A stretch of 11,398 nt of DNA from Rickettsiales bacterium (GTDB lineage: Bacteria > Pseudomonadota > Alphaproteobacteria > Rickettsiales > Anaplasmataceae). Both the position numbers and the translations under genes were made by a program. The stretch's first letter is position 1; each line of letters starts with the position of its first letter. The notes under the pieces were generated by a model. That model saw only the letters and a program-made list of their open reading frames with translations, was not told the DNA's origin and searched no databases. Shown piece by piece: positions 1-6,836 of the stretch. The stretch lies in contig JAITFM010000039.1 in the NCBI GenBank assembly GCA_031281335.1, positions 1 through 11,398 on the forward strand, read 5' to 3'.

Positions 1-165
1 TAATTTTACCTAGATTTCTAGGTTTTTCCCTATACAAGCTGAAACGCGCTTATAAGTCGTTTAAGACAGTATAGTACGCCAATTTGCAGGATTAGAGAGT
101 GAGCAACTTCTACCACGGGGTTCTTTTGTCTTTTTTTCTGCTTAGTAAGTTTCTTAGCGCTTAAG
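1..165 (+). repeat. Dispersed intergenic repeat, copy A (5' end outside window or lost)
   Basis: This stretch aligns with copy C at 8130-8283. Shared blocks in the same order are a GGTTTTT-CCTA block near 21-34, AAGCTGAAACGCGCTTATAA at 36-55, TTTAAGACAGTA, ACGCCAATTT, and a pyrimidine-rich block (TTCTTTTG, then T-runs) followed by a TTTCTTA block near 121-156. The end near 153-170 forms a CTTAGC/GCTAAG hairpin. In the frame matching the small peptide of copies C and D, the end of an ORF (SRF-F-P...) can still be read, but an in-frame TAG at 11-13 breaks it. I therefore read this as a decayed copy whose promoter part lies to the left or is gone. No gene is supported here. Confidence 0.7.
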
Positions 166-182
166 CTAAGGGTCTGTTGCAG

Positions 183-300
183 TTTAAAAGTCGCTAAATT
201 GCAGCGTTTAGGACTTTAAAAAACGCCAATACTGAAAATAAATACCGACTAGGCTTTCTTTTGCTTTTTTTTCTATTTAATGAATTTCTTAAATATAAAG
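183..300 (+). repeat. Dispersed intergenic repeat, partial copy B in tandem with copy A
   Basis: Only the distal half of the repeat is present: AAAAAACGCCAAT (219-231), then CTTTCTTTTGCTTTTTTT and ATTTCTTAAATAT near 254-297. It lies about 140-148 bp after the equivalent blocks in copy A, so A and B form an imperfect tandem pair. Its left edge carries a stem, TTTAAAAGTC (183-192) against GACTTTAAA (212-220), with CGCT/AGCG nested inside. The T-rich block and ATTTCTTAAATAT are closer to copy C than to copy A. Confidence 0.6.
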
Positions 301-390
301 GTTATATCAACTTTCGTTATCAAATAAGACACATAATAAATTCGCTAAATCTCTAATCGTAGGGAAACTTTTTAATTTACCATTGGAATT

Positions 391-399
391 TGGTATAAT
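391..399 (+). promoter_or_regulatory. Extended -10 promoter for rsmE
   Basis: TGGTATAAT gives a perfect TATAAT (394-399) with a TG one base upstream, the extended -10 form that tolerates a weak -35. The -35 position (about 371-376, TTTAAT) is poor. Transcription would start near 406, leaving a leader of about 55 nt before rsmE. No other gene follows on this strand. Confidence 0.55.
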
Positions 400-462
400 A
401 ATGCAGTATAAGGCAATGCTTCAGTTTGCAGGTGTTTGATTGTTAATACAAGTATATATTGA

Positions 463-1188
463 ATGGAAAAAATTAGACTTTACGTTGAGAAGGCGTTATC
501 ACAAGGCGTTAGTTTAGAGCTTAGTCCAAGGCAAAGTCACTATGTTTGCAACGTCATGAGACTTAAGAAGAATGCCAATATTTCTTTTTTTAATGGAAGG
601 GATGGAGAGTGGTTAGGAGAAATAGTTGATACATCGCGTAAATCAGCGAAAGCTACACTTAAAGAATGTACCAAACAACAGCAATATGAAGAAAATTTAT
701 ATCTATATTGTACTATGGTAAAAAATGCCGCTTTAGGCAACATAATAAGGCAGGCAACTGAAATGGGGGTAACCTGCATCCAATTTATTTCGACGGAGCA
801 TACAGTAGTAAAAAATGTTAATCTGGGTAGAGCAAAATTACAGGCAATTGAAGCGGCAGAACAATGTGGTAGAACAAGTGTGCCAGAGATTTTGCCTCCT
901 ATTAATTTTCGTGATTTACCTGACTCTCAGTATAGAAGTTTTATTTTATGTGATGAAACAGGACAGGGAAAGTCTCCTAATGAAGTTCTGAGGAACAAAA
1001 AAAATATTGCTATTATTGTTGGTCCTGAAGGTGGTTTCTCACACAATGAACTTAGCTTTGCTGATAAGTTCTGTCAGAAATTAAGTCTAGGAAAGAGAAT
1101 TTTAAGGGTAGATACTGCTGTAGTTGCTGCGCTCACTTTGGCCAGTGTAAGCATTATTCACCTGTACAGGGTTGCTAACGAAACTTAG
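463..1188 (+). CDS. rsmE: 16S rRNA (uracil-1498-N3)-methyltransferase RsmE
   Basis: RsmE is a SPOUT-class enzyme that methylates N3 of U1498 in 16S rRNA, using S-adenosylmethionine, in the assembled 30S subunit. The 241-residue length is normal for the family. Residues 1-70 match the N-terminal PUA-like RNA-binding part (SPRQSHYVCNVMRLK). The SPOUT knot motifs follow: EAAEQCGR at 130-137, IIVGPEGGFS with GPEGG at 187-191, and LGKRILRVDTA at 209-219, where most homologues have LGxRILRxETA. The start is firm because an in-frame TGA (460-462) abuts the ATG and no upstream start exists. There is no clear Shine-Dalgarno sequence. The last 87 bp overlap the convergent coiled-coil gene in exact codon register, so the knot's terminal helix is encoded opposite that protein's tail. 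It appears to be a single-gene unit. Confidence 0.95.
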   Translation: MEKIRLYVEKALSQGVSLELSPRQSHYVCNVMRLKKNANISFFNGRDGEWLGEIVDTSRKSAKATLKECTKQQQYEENLYLYCTMVKNAALGNIIRQATEMGVTCIQFISTEHTVVKNVNLGRAKLQAIEAAEQCGRTSVPEILPPINFRDLPDSQYRSFILCDETGQGKSPNEVLRNKKNIAIIVGPEGGFSHNELSFADKFCQKLSLGKRILRVDTAVVAALTLASVSIIHLYRVANET

Positions 1189-3471
1189 AGGTGAATGACA
1201 ACGATTATTATAACTTTCCTTATCGCTATTATATCCGCTGTCAATGCTTAAAGATCTAGGTAGTTTTTTCTTCTTTAGTGGAACATTATCAGGATCATTA
1301 GGGAAAACTTCCCCTTCTTTCTTGTTTTGTAATTCGCTCTCCAGATTTTCAATTTTCTGAACTTTATCCGCAACTATTTTTTGCAATTTCTTGAACATTT
1401 CTTCCCGTTCCTTGTTCCTTTCTTCCAACATCTCAATCTTATTCTCATACTCTTTAAATTTCAATTCCAGTTTTGGACCATATTCATTCATTATTTCTTC
1501 TTCTATCTCCTGCCGTAACTGTTTTCCTTGCTTCTTAACTTGCTCATCTTTAAGCTTTAGTTCATTTGTTAACTCTTTAATTTTCCACATTGGCTCCTTT
1601 ATTTCTTGTTTACGAGATTTCAGACGTGTGTTGTACTCACTTTCCAAGTTTTGCATTTGGAATTTTAAATTTGTTATATACTCCTCCTTTTTATTCATCA
1701 TGTATTCTACTTGCTCCGCCTCTTCTTCAAATTGTTTTAATTCATCTTCTAGTTTCTCCTTCTTTGCATTAACAACTTTCAGGTCTTTTTCCATCTTTTC
1801 TTTTTTTTCATACACACTTTCAAGTTCTTGTACTATCTCTTGCAGCTTTGCCAACTCTTCATCTTTTTGTTTTAGTTCAGCTTGCAATTTCTCATGTTTT
1901 TTCTCCTCCACTGCAAGCTTGTTCTGCAAATTATTGTTCTGTTTATCTAATTGCTCAATCCTTTGTTCAGCTTCTGTAAGTTTCTTATTCGCTCCTTCCT
2001 TTTCTGCTTTAGCGCTTTCTAGACTATCGATTAGCTTCTGTTTTTCTCCTTCCAATGATAGTAACGCTTCTTTCAAACCTGATATCTTTTGCAAAAGCTG
2101 TTCTTTTTCTTTCTCTAGCTTCTTATTGGAGCATTCTAACTGGTCGTTCTCGTCCTCTAATTTATAATTTTTCTCTTTCAGTTGATTTAGTTCTTCTTGC
2201 AATTTACTTATCAACTCTTCCTTTTCTGCATTAGCAACTTCCATCTTTTTCTTTAGGTCTTCTTTTTCTTTATACACATTTTCAAGTTCTTGTGTTTTCT
2301 CCTGCAGATTTGCTGATATACTTGCTAACTCTTCATTTTTTTGTGCTAGGTTAGCTTGTAGTTCTATATTTTTTTGCCCCTCCTTTCTAAATTCATTTTG
2401 TAAATCATTCCTCTGCTTGTTTAACTCTTTAATTTCTTGCTGAGTTGCAATTGGTTGAGAGTCAGTCTCCGTTTGAACCTCAACATATTGTGTAGTAACT
2501 TCCGTCTGAGTTTCAGCATGCTGTAGACTAACTTTCGGTTGAGTTGCAATTGGTCTAGAATCAATTCCCATCTGGGTTGTAACCTGCAGTGAATCAACCT
2601 CTGTTTGAGTTGATGCATTGCTGTTAGTAGGAGAAATAGGGCTATTGTCAGCATTATTTTCTAAGCCTTGCCTATCTAATTCCTTGCCTTGATCGACCCC
2701 TATAGATTCATTATTTTGCAGGTTATTATCAGCAACTGGCACAACATCGGGCAATGGTGCAGTCTTATTCTTTTCCAATAATGCTTTCACGGCATCATAT
2801 AAGGAGAGGCCTTGAATATATAATTCCTTATTTAGTTCTATTAATTCCCAAAACTCCTTCGATGGTGACTCAAAATCTCTACCATCAAATTTCAGTATTT
2901 CAGTGATGCCATCATTACTTACGTTCATAACCATGGTACACATAAAAATTTTCCCAGATTTATCTGTCGCAGGCCAAGTGCTTGTCATTTCGTAATACGC
3001 ACCCTCTTTAAATTCATAGTATCTTTTTTTGTTTTTTCGATAAGCGTATATGTCGTGCTTTTTATCGCAATATACATTCAATTCACTAATATTTTTTTCT
3101 TGCTGTAAAATATCACTGATTCTTATTGGTTCATTTCCATCATGGTTAGTAAGGTTAATGTTTAAAACTCTATCAGCATCATTAGCTTCTGTATGATAAG
3201 CCTGAAGCTCTGTGTCTTTCCTTTCAAAATATTTACTTACAGCTTTTTTTGCCTGGTTTGCTAGTTCTATGTAGTGATCCAAGTCTTTCTTACAGCTTTC
3301 GTTGAAAGATTTGTCTATACACGCTTGCTTAAAATCCTCATCATTCGTTAAGTCTCTTAACAGATCATAAAATTTCCATTCATCCTGACAATATTTTCTT
3401 AAAACAGCAATGCTGTTTTTTCTTTTTAGCTCTGCTAATATTTCTTTTAACGTCAGAAAATTTGTTAGCAT
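1102..3471 (-). CDS. Large coiled-coil protein, candidate secreted effector (unrecognised family)
   Basis: I do not recognise a named family. The 789-residue protein has no signal peptide or membrane segment. Residues 1-100 are charged and helical. Residues 100-240 look like a compact domain (for example YAYRKNKKRYYEF and a Met/Cys-containing strand near 175-185). Residues 288-353 are six 11-residue repeats of the TQTEVDSxPIA type. Residues about 345-720 are Lys/Glu/Gln/Leu-rich heptad coiled coil containing a duplicated segment (371-431 and about 529-585). Residues 733-736 are KKKK in a PLKKKKLPR patch, followed by LSIDSGYNSD and a Ser/Asn/Tyr-rich tail. The ATG has a near-perfect Shine-Dalgarno sequence 5 nt away. 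The stop lies inside rsmE. Large soluble coiled-coil proteins with eukaryote-like tails are typical of Wolbachia type IV secretion candidates. That role is inference, and SMC-like database hits would reflect composition only. Confidence 0.85.
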   Translation of the reverse strand: MLTNFLTLKEILAELKRKNSIAVLRKYCQDEWKFYDLLRDLTNDEDFKQACIDKSFNESCKKDLDHYIELANQAKKAVSKYFERKDTELQAYHTEANDADRVLNINLTNHDGNEPIRISDILQQEKNISELNVYCDKKHDIYAYRKNKKRYYEFKEGAYYEMTSTWPATDKSGKIFMCTMVMNVSNDGITEILKFDGRDFESPSKEFWELIELNKELYIQGLSLYDAVKALLEKNKTAPLPDVVPVADNNLQNNESIGVDQGKELDRQGLENNADNSPISPTNSNASTQTEVDSLQVTTQMGIDSRPIATQPKVSLQHAETQTEVTTQYVEVQTETDSQPIATQQEIKELNKQRNDLQNEFRKEGQKNIELQANLAQKNEELASISANLQEKTQELENVYKEKEDLKKKMEVANAEKEELISKLQEELNQLKEKNYKLEDENDQLECSNKKLEKEKEQLLQKISGLKEALLSLEGEKQKLIDSLESAKAEKEGANKKLTEAEQRIEQLDKQNNNLQNKLAVEEKKHEKLQAELKQKDEELAKLQEIVQELESVYEKKEKMEKDLKVVNAKKEKLEDELKQFEEEAEQVEYMMNKKEEYITNLKFQMQNLESEYNTRLKSRKQEIKEPMWKIKELTNELKLKDEQVKKQGKQLRQEIEEEIMNEYGPKLELKFKEYENKIEMLEERNKEREEMFKKLQKIVADKVQKIENLESELQNKKEGEVFPNDPDNVPLKKKKLPRSLSIDSGYNSDKESYNNRCHSPLSFVSNPVQVNNAYTGQSERSNYSSIYP
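1717..1887 (-). repeat. Internal duplication in the coiled-coil gene, second copy
   Basis: Residues 529-585 (LQAELKQKDEELAK..., QELESVYEKKEKMEKDL, VNAKKEKLEDEL) match residues 371-431 (partner at 2179-2361). The match is also clear at DNA level: the blocks reading TACACAnTTTCAAGTTCTTG start at 1811 and 2273, exactly 462 bp (154 codons) apart. This copy is four residues shorter after LAK. It is an in-frame segmental duplication and not merely shared heptad composition. Confidence 0.75.
2179..2361 (-). repeat. Internal duplication in the coiled-coil gene, first copy
   Basis: Residues 371-431, beginning LQANLAQKNEELAS and containing QELENVYKEKEDLKKKM and ANAEKEEL, are the upstream partner of the segment at 1717-1887. 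The two can be aligned by eye at both protein and DNA level with one four-codon gap. Confidence 0.75.
2413..2610 (-). repeat. Six 33-bp in-frame tandem repeats (11-residue units)
   Basis: Residues 288-353 divide without gaps into six 11-residue units, each 33 bp. The consensus is roughly TQTEVDSxPIA. The first unit reads TQTEVDSLQVT, the fifth VQTETDSQPIA, and the sixth (TQQEIKELNKQ) merges into the coiled coil. Units 2 and 5 share the DNA block GTTGCAATTGGT about 99 bp (three units) apart, suggesting expansion by slippage or unequal exchange followed by drift. Confidence 0.85.
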
Positions 3472-3476
3472 AGTAT

Positions 3477-3485
3477 ACCTCCTTT
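3477..3485 (-). promoter_or_regulatory. Strong Shine-Dalgarno site of the coiled-coil gene
   Basis: On the minus strand this reads AAAGGAGGT, 5 nt before the ATG at 3469-3471. It is nearly fully complementary to the 16S 3' end and much stronger than the sites of rsmE, atpG or clpB in this window. It fixes the start codon and implies efficient translation. Confidence 0.85.
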
Positions 3486-3606
3486 ACTATATCCACCTGA
3501 AAATAACTAGACTATTAAAGCTTTTTCTATATTAACTTTTGTGATTAAACTCGAGCTTGGCTCTTTCGCTTTTGTTGCACACTGAACTTACCTTACTATA
3601 TCTACA

Positions 3607-3631
3607 ATAATGCTTTAATAATAGCATTATA
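3607..3631 (-). promoter_or_regulatory. Possible promoter -10 with overlapping inverted repeat, upstream of the coiled-coil gene
   Basis: A minus-strand TATAAT lies at 3626-3631. It overlaps the right arm of a perfect 8-bp inverted repeat, ATAATGCT (3607-3614) and AGCATTAT (3623-3630), with an 8-nt spacer. The -35 is not convincing. If used, it would give a leader of about 150 nt. The arm placement would suit an operator at the start of transcription, or a 5' mRNA stem. The rest of the spacer 3472-3799 holds a near-direct repeat of CCTTTACTATATCCAC (3481-3496) and CCTTACTATATCTAC (3591-3605) and nothing else I can name. Confidence 0.35.
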
Positions 3632-3799
3632 CCTTAAGTTATGCAAGAATTTTCTTGGATATAAGAACTGATAAAGGTACTGTGGAGGCACCCTTCAAAA
3701 AATTTGGATATCTATTGAGAACAGTTAAGATTTTTCATTTATTCTCAGGTATCTAGCCTCTTTTCAAATCACTTTTTCCTACTTTTTATATTTGAATTT

Positions 3800-5044
3800 C
3801 TAAAGAATAGAAGAGTGTACATTTTGTAGCACTCTGCTTCCCTCTTTGAAAGTATTGATCCTTTTCTTACTATATTTAGTTTTCAGTACTCTTGGCCTTT
3901 TAAAGCTGCTACGCTTTTTAAATTGCACGTTGGAGTCAAAATTTAACTCCCCTTTTTTGTCTGCAAGTGCAGGTAGCCTTTTCTTATCTTGAGGTGTAAT
4001 GAAAGATAGTGCGTATCCTTCAGCTCCAGCGCGTGCAGTTCTACCTATGCGATGAATGTAGTCAGCTTGCGATTGTGGTACATCATAATTAATAACGTGT
4101 TGAATGTGGGGAATATCAAGACCACGAGAGGCAACATCTGTTGCAACCATGATTTGATTGCGACCACGACGAAAGGAATTGATGACTCTTTCGCGTTTGT
4201 GCTGTCTTAAATCACCATGAATTGCTAAAGTGCTATAGTTATCTTCGCGCAATTTGTTAGCCAGCTGATCTGCTCCTTGTTTTGTTTTGACAAAAATAAT
4301 GATTGATCCTTCACGTTGACATAGTTGTGTAACAAGTTTGCCATACTTTTCTGATTCTGATGCATAAATAATTTCCTGCTTGATTTTCGTAGAAGTTGTA
4401 GCTTCATGCTCAACAGAAACACGTTCTGGCTGACTGAGGTACTTTTCAGCAAGTTTGACTATATCACCAGGAAGAGTTGCAGAGAACATTAGAGTTTGCC
4501 GTGTTTTTGGCAGATATTTCATAATCTCTTCAATTTGAATTCCAAAACCCATATCGAACATACGGTCTGTTTCATCAAGCACAAGAGTGTTGATATTGTG
4601 AGTAATCAAAGTTTTACGTGCAATATGGTCTATAATACGACCAGGAGTACCTATTACAATTCGCGGCTTTTTCCGAAGCTGATTTAGTTGCTTGAAGATA
4701 GGCTCGCCACCAATTAGTAAGGCAATCTTTAACACGGAATTTTGAAATAAGAGTTTTCTTACCTCATTTGTTACCTGCTGCGCTAACTCTCGGGTTGGTA
4801 CTATAACTAAGGCTGAACTAGCATTAGACTCATTTAACAACTTAGCAACCAACGGAATAGCAAACGCCAAAGTTTTTCCAGTTCCTGTTTGAGCAGATCC
4901 GAGAATATCTTTACCTTGTAGAGCTAAAGGAATTGCCTGTGTTTGAATCGGAGTTGGAACAGAAAGATTGTGTTTGTCTAGAGCTTGCCTGAGCAAAACT
5001 GGAAGATTCATCTCCTGAAAGCTGCTCACAAAAACTTTTACCAT
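3800..5044 (-). CDS. DEAD-box ATP-dependent RNA helicase (RhlE-like)
   Basis: This is an ATP-driven RNA-unwinding protein of superfamily 2, expected to act in ribosome assembly or mRNA remodelling. All core motifs are in order: Q motif (F9 and PTPIQ at 30-34), motif I AQTGTGKT at 51-58, PTRELAQQ, TPGRI, motif II DETD at 157-160, SAT at 188-190, IIFVKTK, ATDVASRGLD and HRIGRTARAG at 331-340. The C-terminal 65 residues are rich in Lys/Arg, as in RhlE-type tails that bind RNA. Motif II has Thr where the family has Ala. I use the ATG at 5042-5044. A TTG directly before it would add one residue. The gene lies 10 nt after the cold-shock gene and is probably co-transcribed with it. At 414 residues it is of normal length. 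RhlE versus another DEAD subfamily cannot be settled here. Confidence 0.93.
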   Translation of the reverse strand: MVKVFVSSFQEMNLPVLLRQALDKHNLSVPTPIQTQAIPLALQGKDILGSAQTGTGKTLAFAIPLVAKLLNESNASSALVIVPTRELAQQVTNEVRKLLFQNSVLKIALLIGGEPIFKQLNQLRKKPRIVIGTPGRIIDHIARKTLITHNINTLVLDETDRMFDMGFGIQIEEIMKYLPKTRQTLMFSATLPGDIVKLAEKYLSQPERVSVEHEATTSTKIKQEIIYASESEKYGKLVTQLCQREGSIIIFVKTKQGADQLANKLREDNYSTLAIHGDLRQHKRERVINSFRRGRNQIMVATDVASRGLDIPHIQHVINYDVPQSQADYIHRIGRTARAGAEGYALSFITPQDKKRLPALADKKGELNFDSNVQFKKRSSFKRPRVLKTKYSKKRINTFKEGSRVLQNVHSSIL

Positions 5045-5054
5045 CAAAATACGA

Positions 5055-5309
5055 TTAGTCTTCTAGCAACTTTAAATTTATTGCAGATTTTTTCTCTTCT
5101 CCATTTCTACCTCGCTCCTCTTTGAGCTCATAGCTTACTTTTTCTCCTTTTATTCCCTTCTCCTTATTCTCTCCTCTGAGTGAATCAGGTCTTATTCCTG
5201 AACGCTCTAACGTACTTATATGTACGAAAACATCACTTCCCTTAGCCTCTGGCTTAATAAAACCATAACCCTTTTCGGCATTAAACCACTTTATATTACC
5301 AAATTCCAT
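5055..5309 (-). CDS. Cold-shock domain protein (CspA family)
   Basis: This is a small nucleic-acid-binding OB-fold protein that melts RNA structure. RNP1 is visible as KGYGFI at 13-18 after KWFNAE, and RNP2 as VFVHI at 27-31. At 84 residues it is longer than the roughly 70-residue enteric Csps. The extra length is mainly in the loop GENKEKGIKGEK and the charged stretch KEERGRNGEEKK, in the manner of alphaproteobacterial homologues. The start is supported by TAGGAG (5318-5323) 8 nt upstream. It is the first gene of a unit with the DEAD-box helicase, a functionally coherent RNA-remodelling pair. Confidence 0.95.
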   Translation of the reverse strand: MEFGNIKWFNAEKGYGFIKPEAKGSDVFVHISTLERSGIRPDSLRGENKEKGIKGEKVSYELKEERGRNGEEKKSAINLKLLED

Positions 5310-5317
5310 TTGAACAA

Positions 5318-5371
5318 CTCCTAAAACTATTAACTAACATTACTAATGTGATGAAAAACTTTGAAATTATA
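5318..5371 (-). promoter_or_regulatory. Shine-Dalgarno site and possible -10 of the cold-shock/helicase unit
   Basis: Minus-strand TAGGAG lies at 5318-5323 and a perfect TATAAT at 5366-5371. The -35 region is weak. A transcript from it would have a leader of roughly 50 nt. The rest of the pmbA-csp spacer (5310-5483) holds a small AT-rich inverted repeat, AGTACA/TGTACT at 5448-5466, without a T-run. Confidence 0.4.
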
Positions 5372-5483
5372 ATTGGGAATGCCCGAAGCTTAGCCATTGA
5401 AACTAAACTTCTATACTCCATAGTCTATCCTAACATTACACAGCCATAGTACACAATTATTGTACTTGATGCAACTAAATTTT

Positions 5484-6818
5484 CTAATTGTTAAGCGAGC
5501 CTGCAGCTGTCATTTCACTAACTTTAATCGTTGGTGAATTAAATTGCCCACAAAAAGTTAAATCGTTTGCAACAACTAAGTTGCTAAACATGTCTTTTAG
5601 ATTGCTGGCAACAGTAATCTCGTGTATTGGATACGTTATTTTTCCATTTTCTATAAAAAATCCTGATGCGCCTTGACTGTAATCACCATTGATTAGATTA
5701 ACACCAAAACCAAACAAATCAGTTATGTATATCCCCTCTTTCACTTCCTCAATTAGTTCTTCAAATGATATATTGCTATTTTCAATATAAAGGTTACTAG
5801 CTGCAGGAGCAATTGCGGCATTACCTGCACGAGTTGCATTTCCAGTTGTTTCCAAGTTTAATTTTTTAGCCGAATATAGATCTAAAATCCAATTTTGTAG
5901 TACTCCATTCTTTACAAGTGTATTTTTCCTGCTGGTTACTCCTTCTCCATCAAATGGTCTGGATTCTATACCCCTTGGCAATAATGGGTCATCAATAATA
6001 TTGATTCTATCGTTGAAAATCTGAGTATTTAAACTATTTCTGAAGAAAGAGCTGTTACTTACAATGTTACTGCCATTTATAGCGGAAGCGAAACTTTTCA
6101 CTAACTCTTTTGCTGCTCTTTTTTCAAAAATAACCGGAAATTTACCAGTTTTGATTGTGCGTGAATTCAATTGATCAATAGCTCTTTTTGCTGCCTCTTT
6201 TCCTATTAATTCTGGTGACTTTAAATCGCCGAAATTGCACGCTACATCGTAGTCATAGCCAACCTTCATTTCACTTTCTTCTCCAGCAACAACAGAAACT
6301 TGATTAGCAAAGGTTGATTTACTAAATGAGCCAATAAAACCAGAAACGGTAGATAATGCTGTGTTTACTAAGGTATGTGAAGAAGAGGCCCCTTCGGAGT
6401 TAATGATATTTTTATGTGCAAGAGCTGAATTTTCTGCGGCTTCAGCAATCCCTTTTAAATTATCAATAGTTACAACATTATTGTCTAAGATACCTAAGTC
6501 TGCAGAAGAGGTATAATTATCTCCACCTATGGCAAAATTAATGTAAGGATCTTCTGGTGCGTTCTTTGCCATTTCTACTACTTGATTGACCGTATCACCA
6601 AGGTTGTTTAAATCGTTTGTAGAAATACACGCAGCTTTGGTCTTGCCTGCTATAGCTCTAATTCCTATCGTGCAATTCTTAGATTGTGATATTTGTTCAA
6701 TTTTTGATAGCCGTTGAGAAACCGAGATTTTGTTGGTTTCATATATTGTAACTTCTGCATCTTGGTTCTGCTTTTTTATCAGCTTGATGATATCTGCTGC
6801 AATGTTTAGTATATTCAT
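5484..6818 (-). CDS. pmbA: PmbA/TldE, non-catalytic partner of the TldD metalloprotease
   Basis: PmbA (TldE) pairs with TldD to form a cytoplasmic protease that degrades unfolded peptides. In E. coli the pair matures microcin B17 and degrades the CcdA antitoxin. The 444-residue length is typical. Family signatures are the SRPFDGEGVTSRKNTLVKNG block, LNLETTGNA, GDYSQGASGFFIENGKITYP, and the ending EITVASNLKDMFSN followed by VSEMTAAG. No HExxxH zinc motif is present, as expected for the TldE and not the TldD subunit. The ATG has AAGGGG (6825-6830) 6 nt upstream and lies 18 nt after the atpG stop, so the two are probably co-transcribed. TldD must be encoded elsewhere for function. The natural substrate in this organism is unknown. 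Confidence 0.93.
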   Translation of the reverse strand: MNILNIAADIIKLIKKQNQDAEVTIYETNKISVSQRLSKIEQISQSKNCTIGIRAIAGKTKAACISTNDLNNLGDTVNQVVEMAKNAPEDPYINFAIGGDNYTSSADLGILDNNVVTIDNLKGIAEAAENSALAHKNIINSEGASSSHTLVNTALSTVSGFIGSFSKSTFANQVSVVAGEESEMKVGYDYDVACNFGDLKSPELIGKEAAKRAIDQLNSRTIKTGKFPVIFEKRAAKELVKSFASAINGSNIVSNSSFFRNSLNTQIFNDRINIIDDPLLPRGIESRPFDGEGVTSRKNTLVKNGVLQNWILDLYSAKKLNLETTGNATRAGNAAIAPAASNLYIENSNISFEELIEEVKEGIYITDLFGFGVNLINGDYSQGASGFFIENGKITYPIHEITVASNLKDMFSNLVVANDLTFCGQFNSPTIKVSEMTAAGSLNN

Positions 6819-6836
6819 TTCTTACCCCTTAGGTTT

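Noticed and set aside
1..300. CRISPR array or tRNA/rRNA in the repeat-rich spacers
   Set aside because: The repeats are degenerate, long and unequally spaced. No cloverleaf or rRNA segment can be found in any spacer.
1391..2167. Open plus-strand frame of 258 codons, Ser/Phe/Cys-rich
   Set aside because: It is the complement of the Lys/Glu-rich coiled coil. Its composition is that of antisense to AAG/GAA codons, and it has no ribosome site or domain.
2421..2654. Minus-strand 77-codon frame across the 11-residue repeats
   Set aside because: It is an alternate frame of the repeat region of the coiled-coil gene. Its periodicity simply mirrors the 33-bp DNA repeat.
3705..3760. Possible terminator after the helicase: TGAGAA/TTCTCA arms
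   Set aside because: The arms are only 6 bp, the loop is about 20 nt, and no T-run follows on the minus strand.
5045..5047. TTG start for the helicase
   Set aside because: It is directly followed by ATG, which is the likelier start. The difference is one residue.
5448..5466. AGTACA/TGTACT inverted repeat after pmbA
   Set aside because: It is short and AT-rich with no T-run. It may be chance in this composition.
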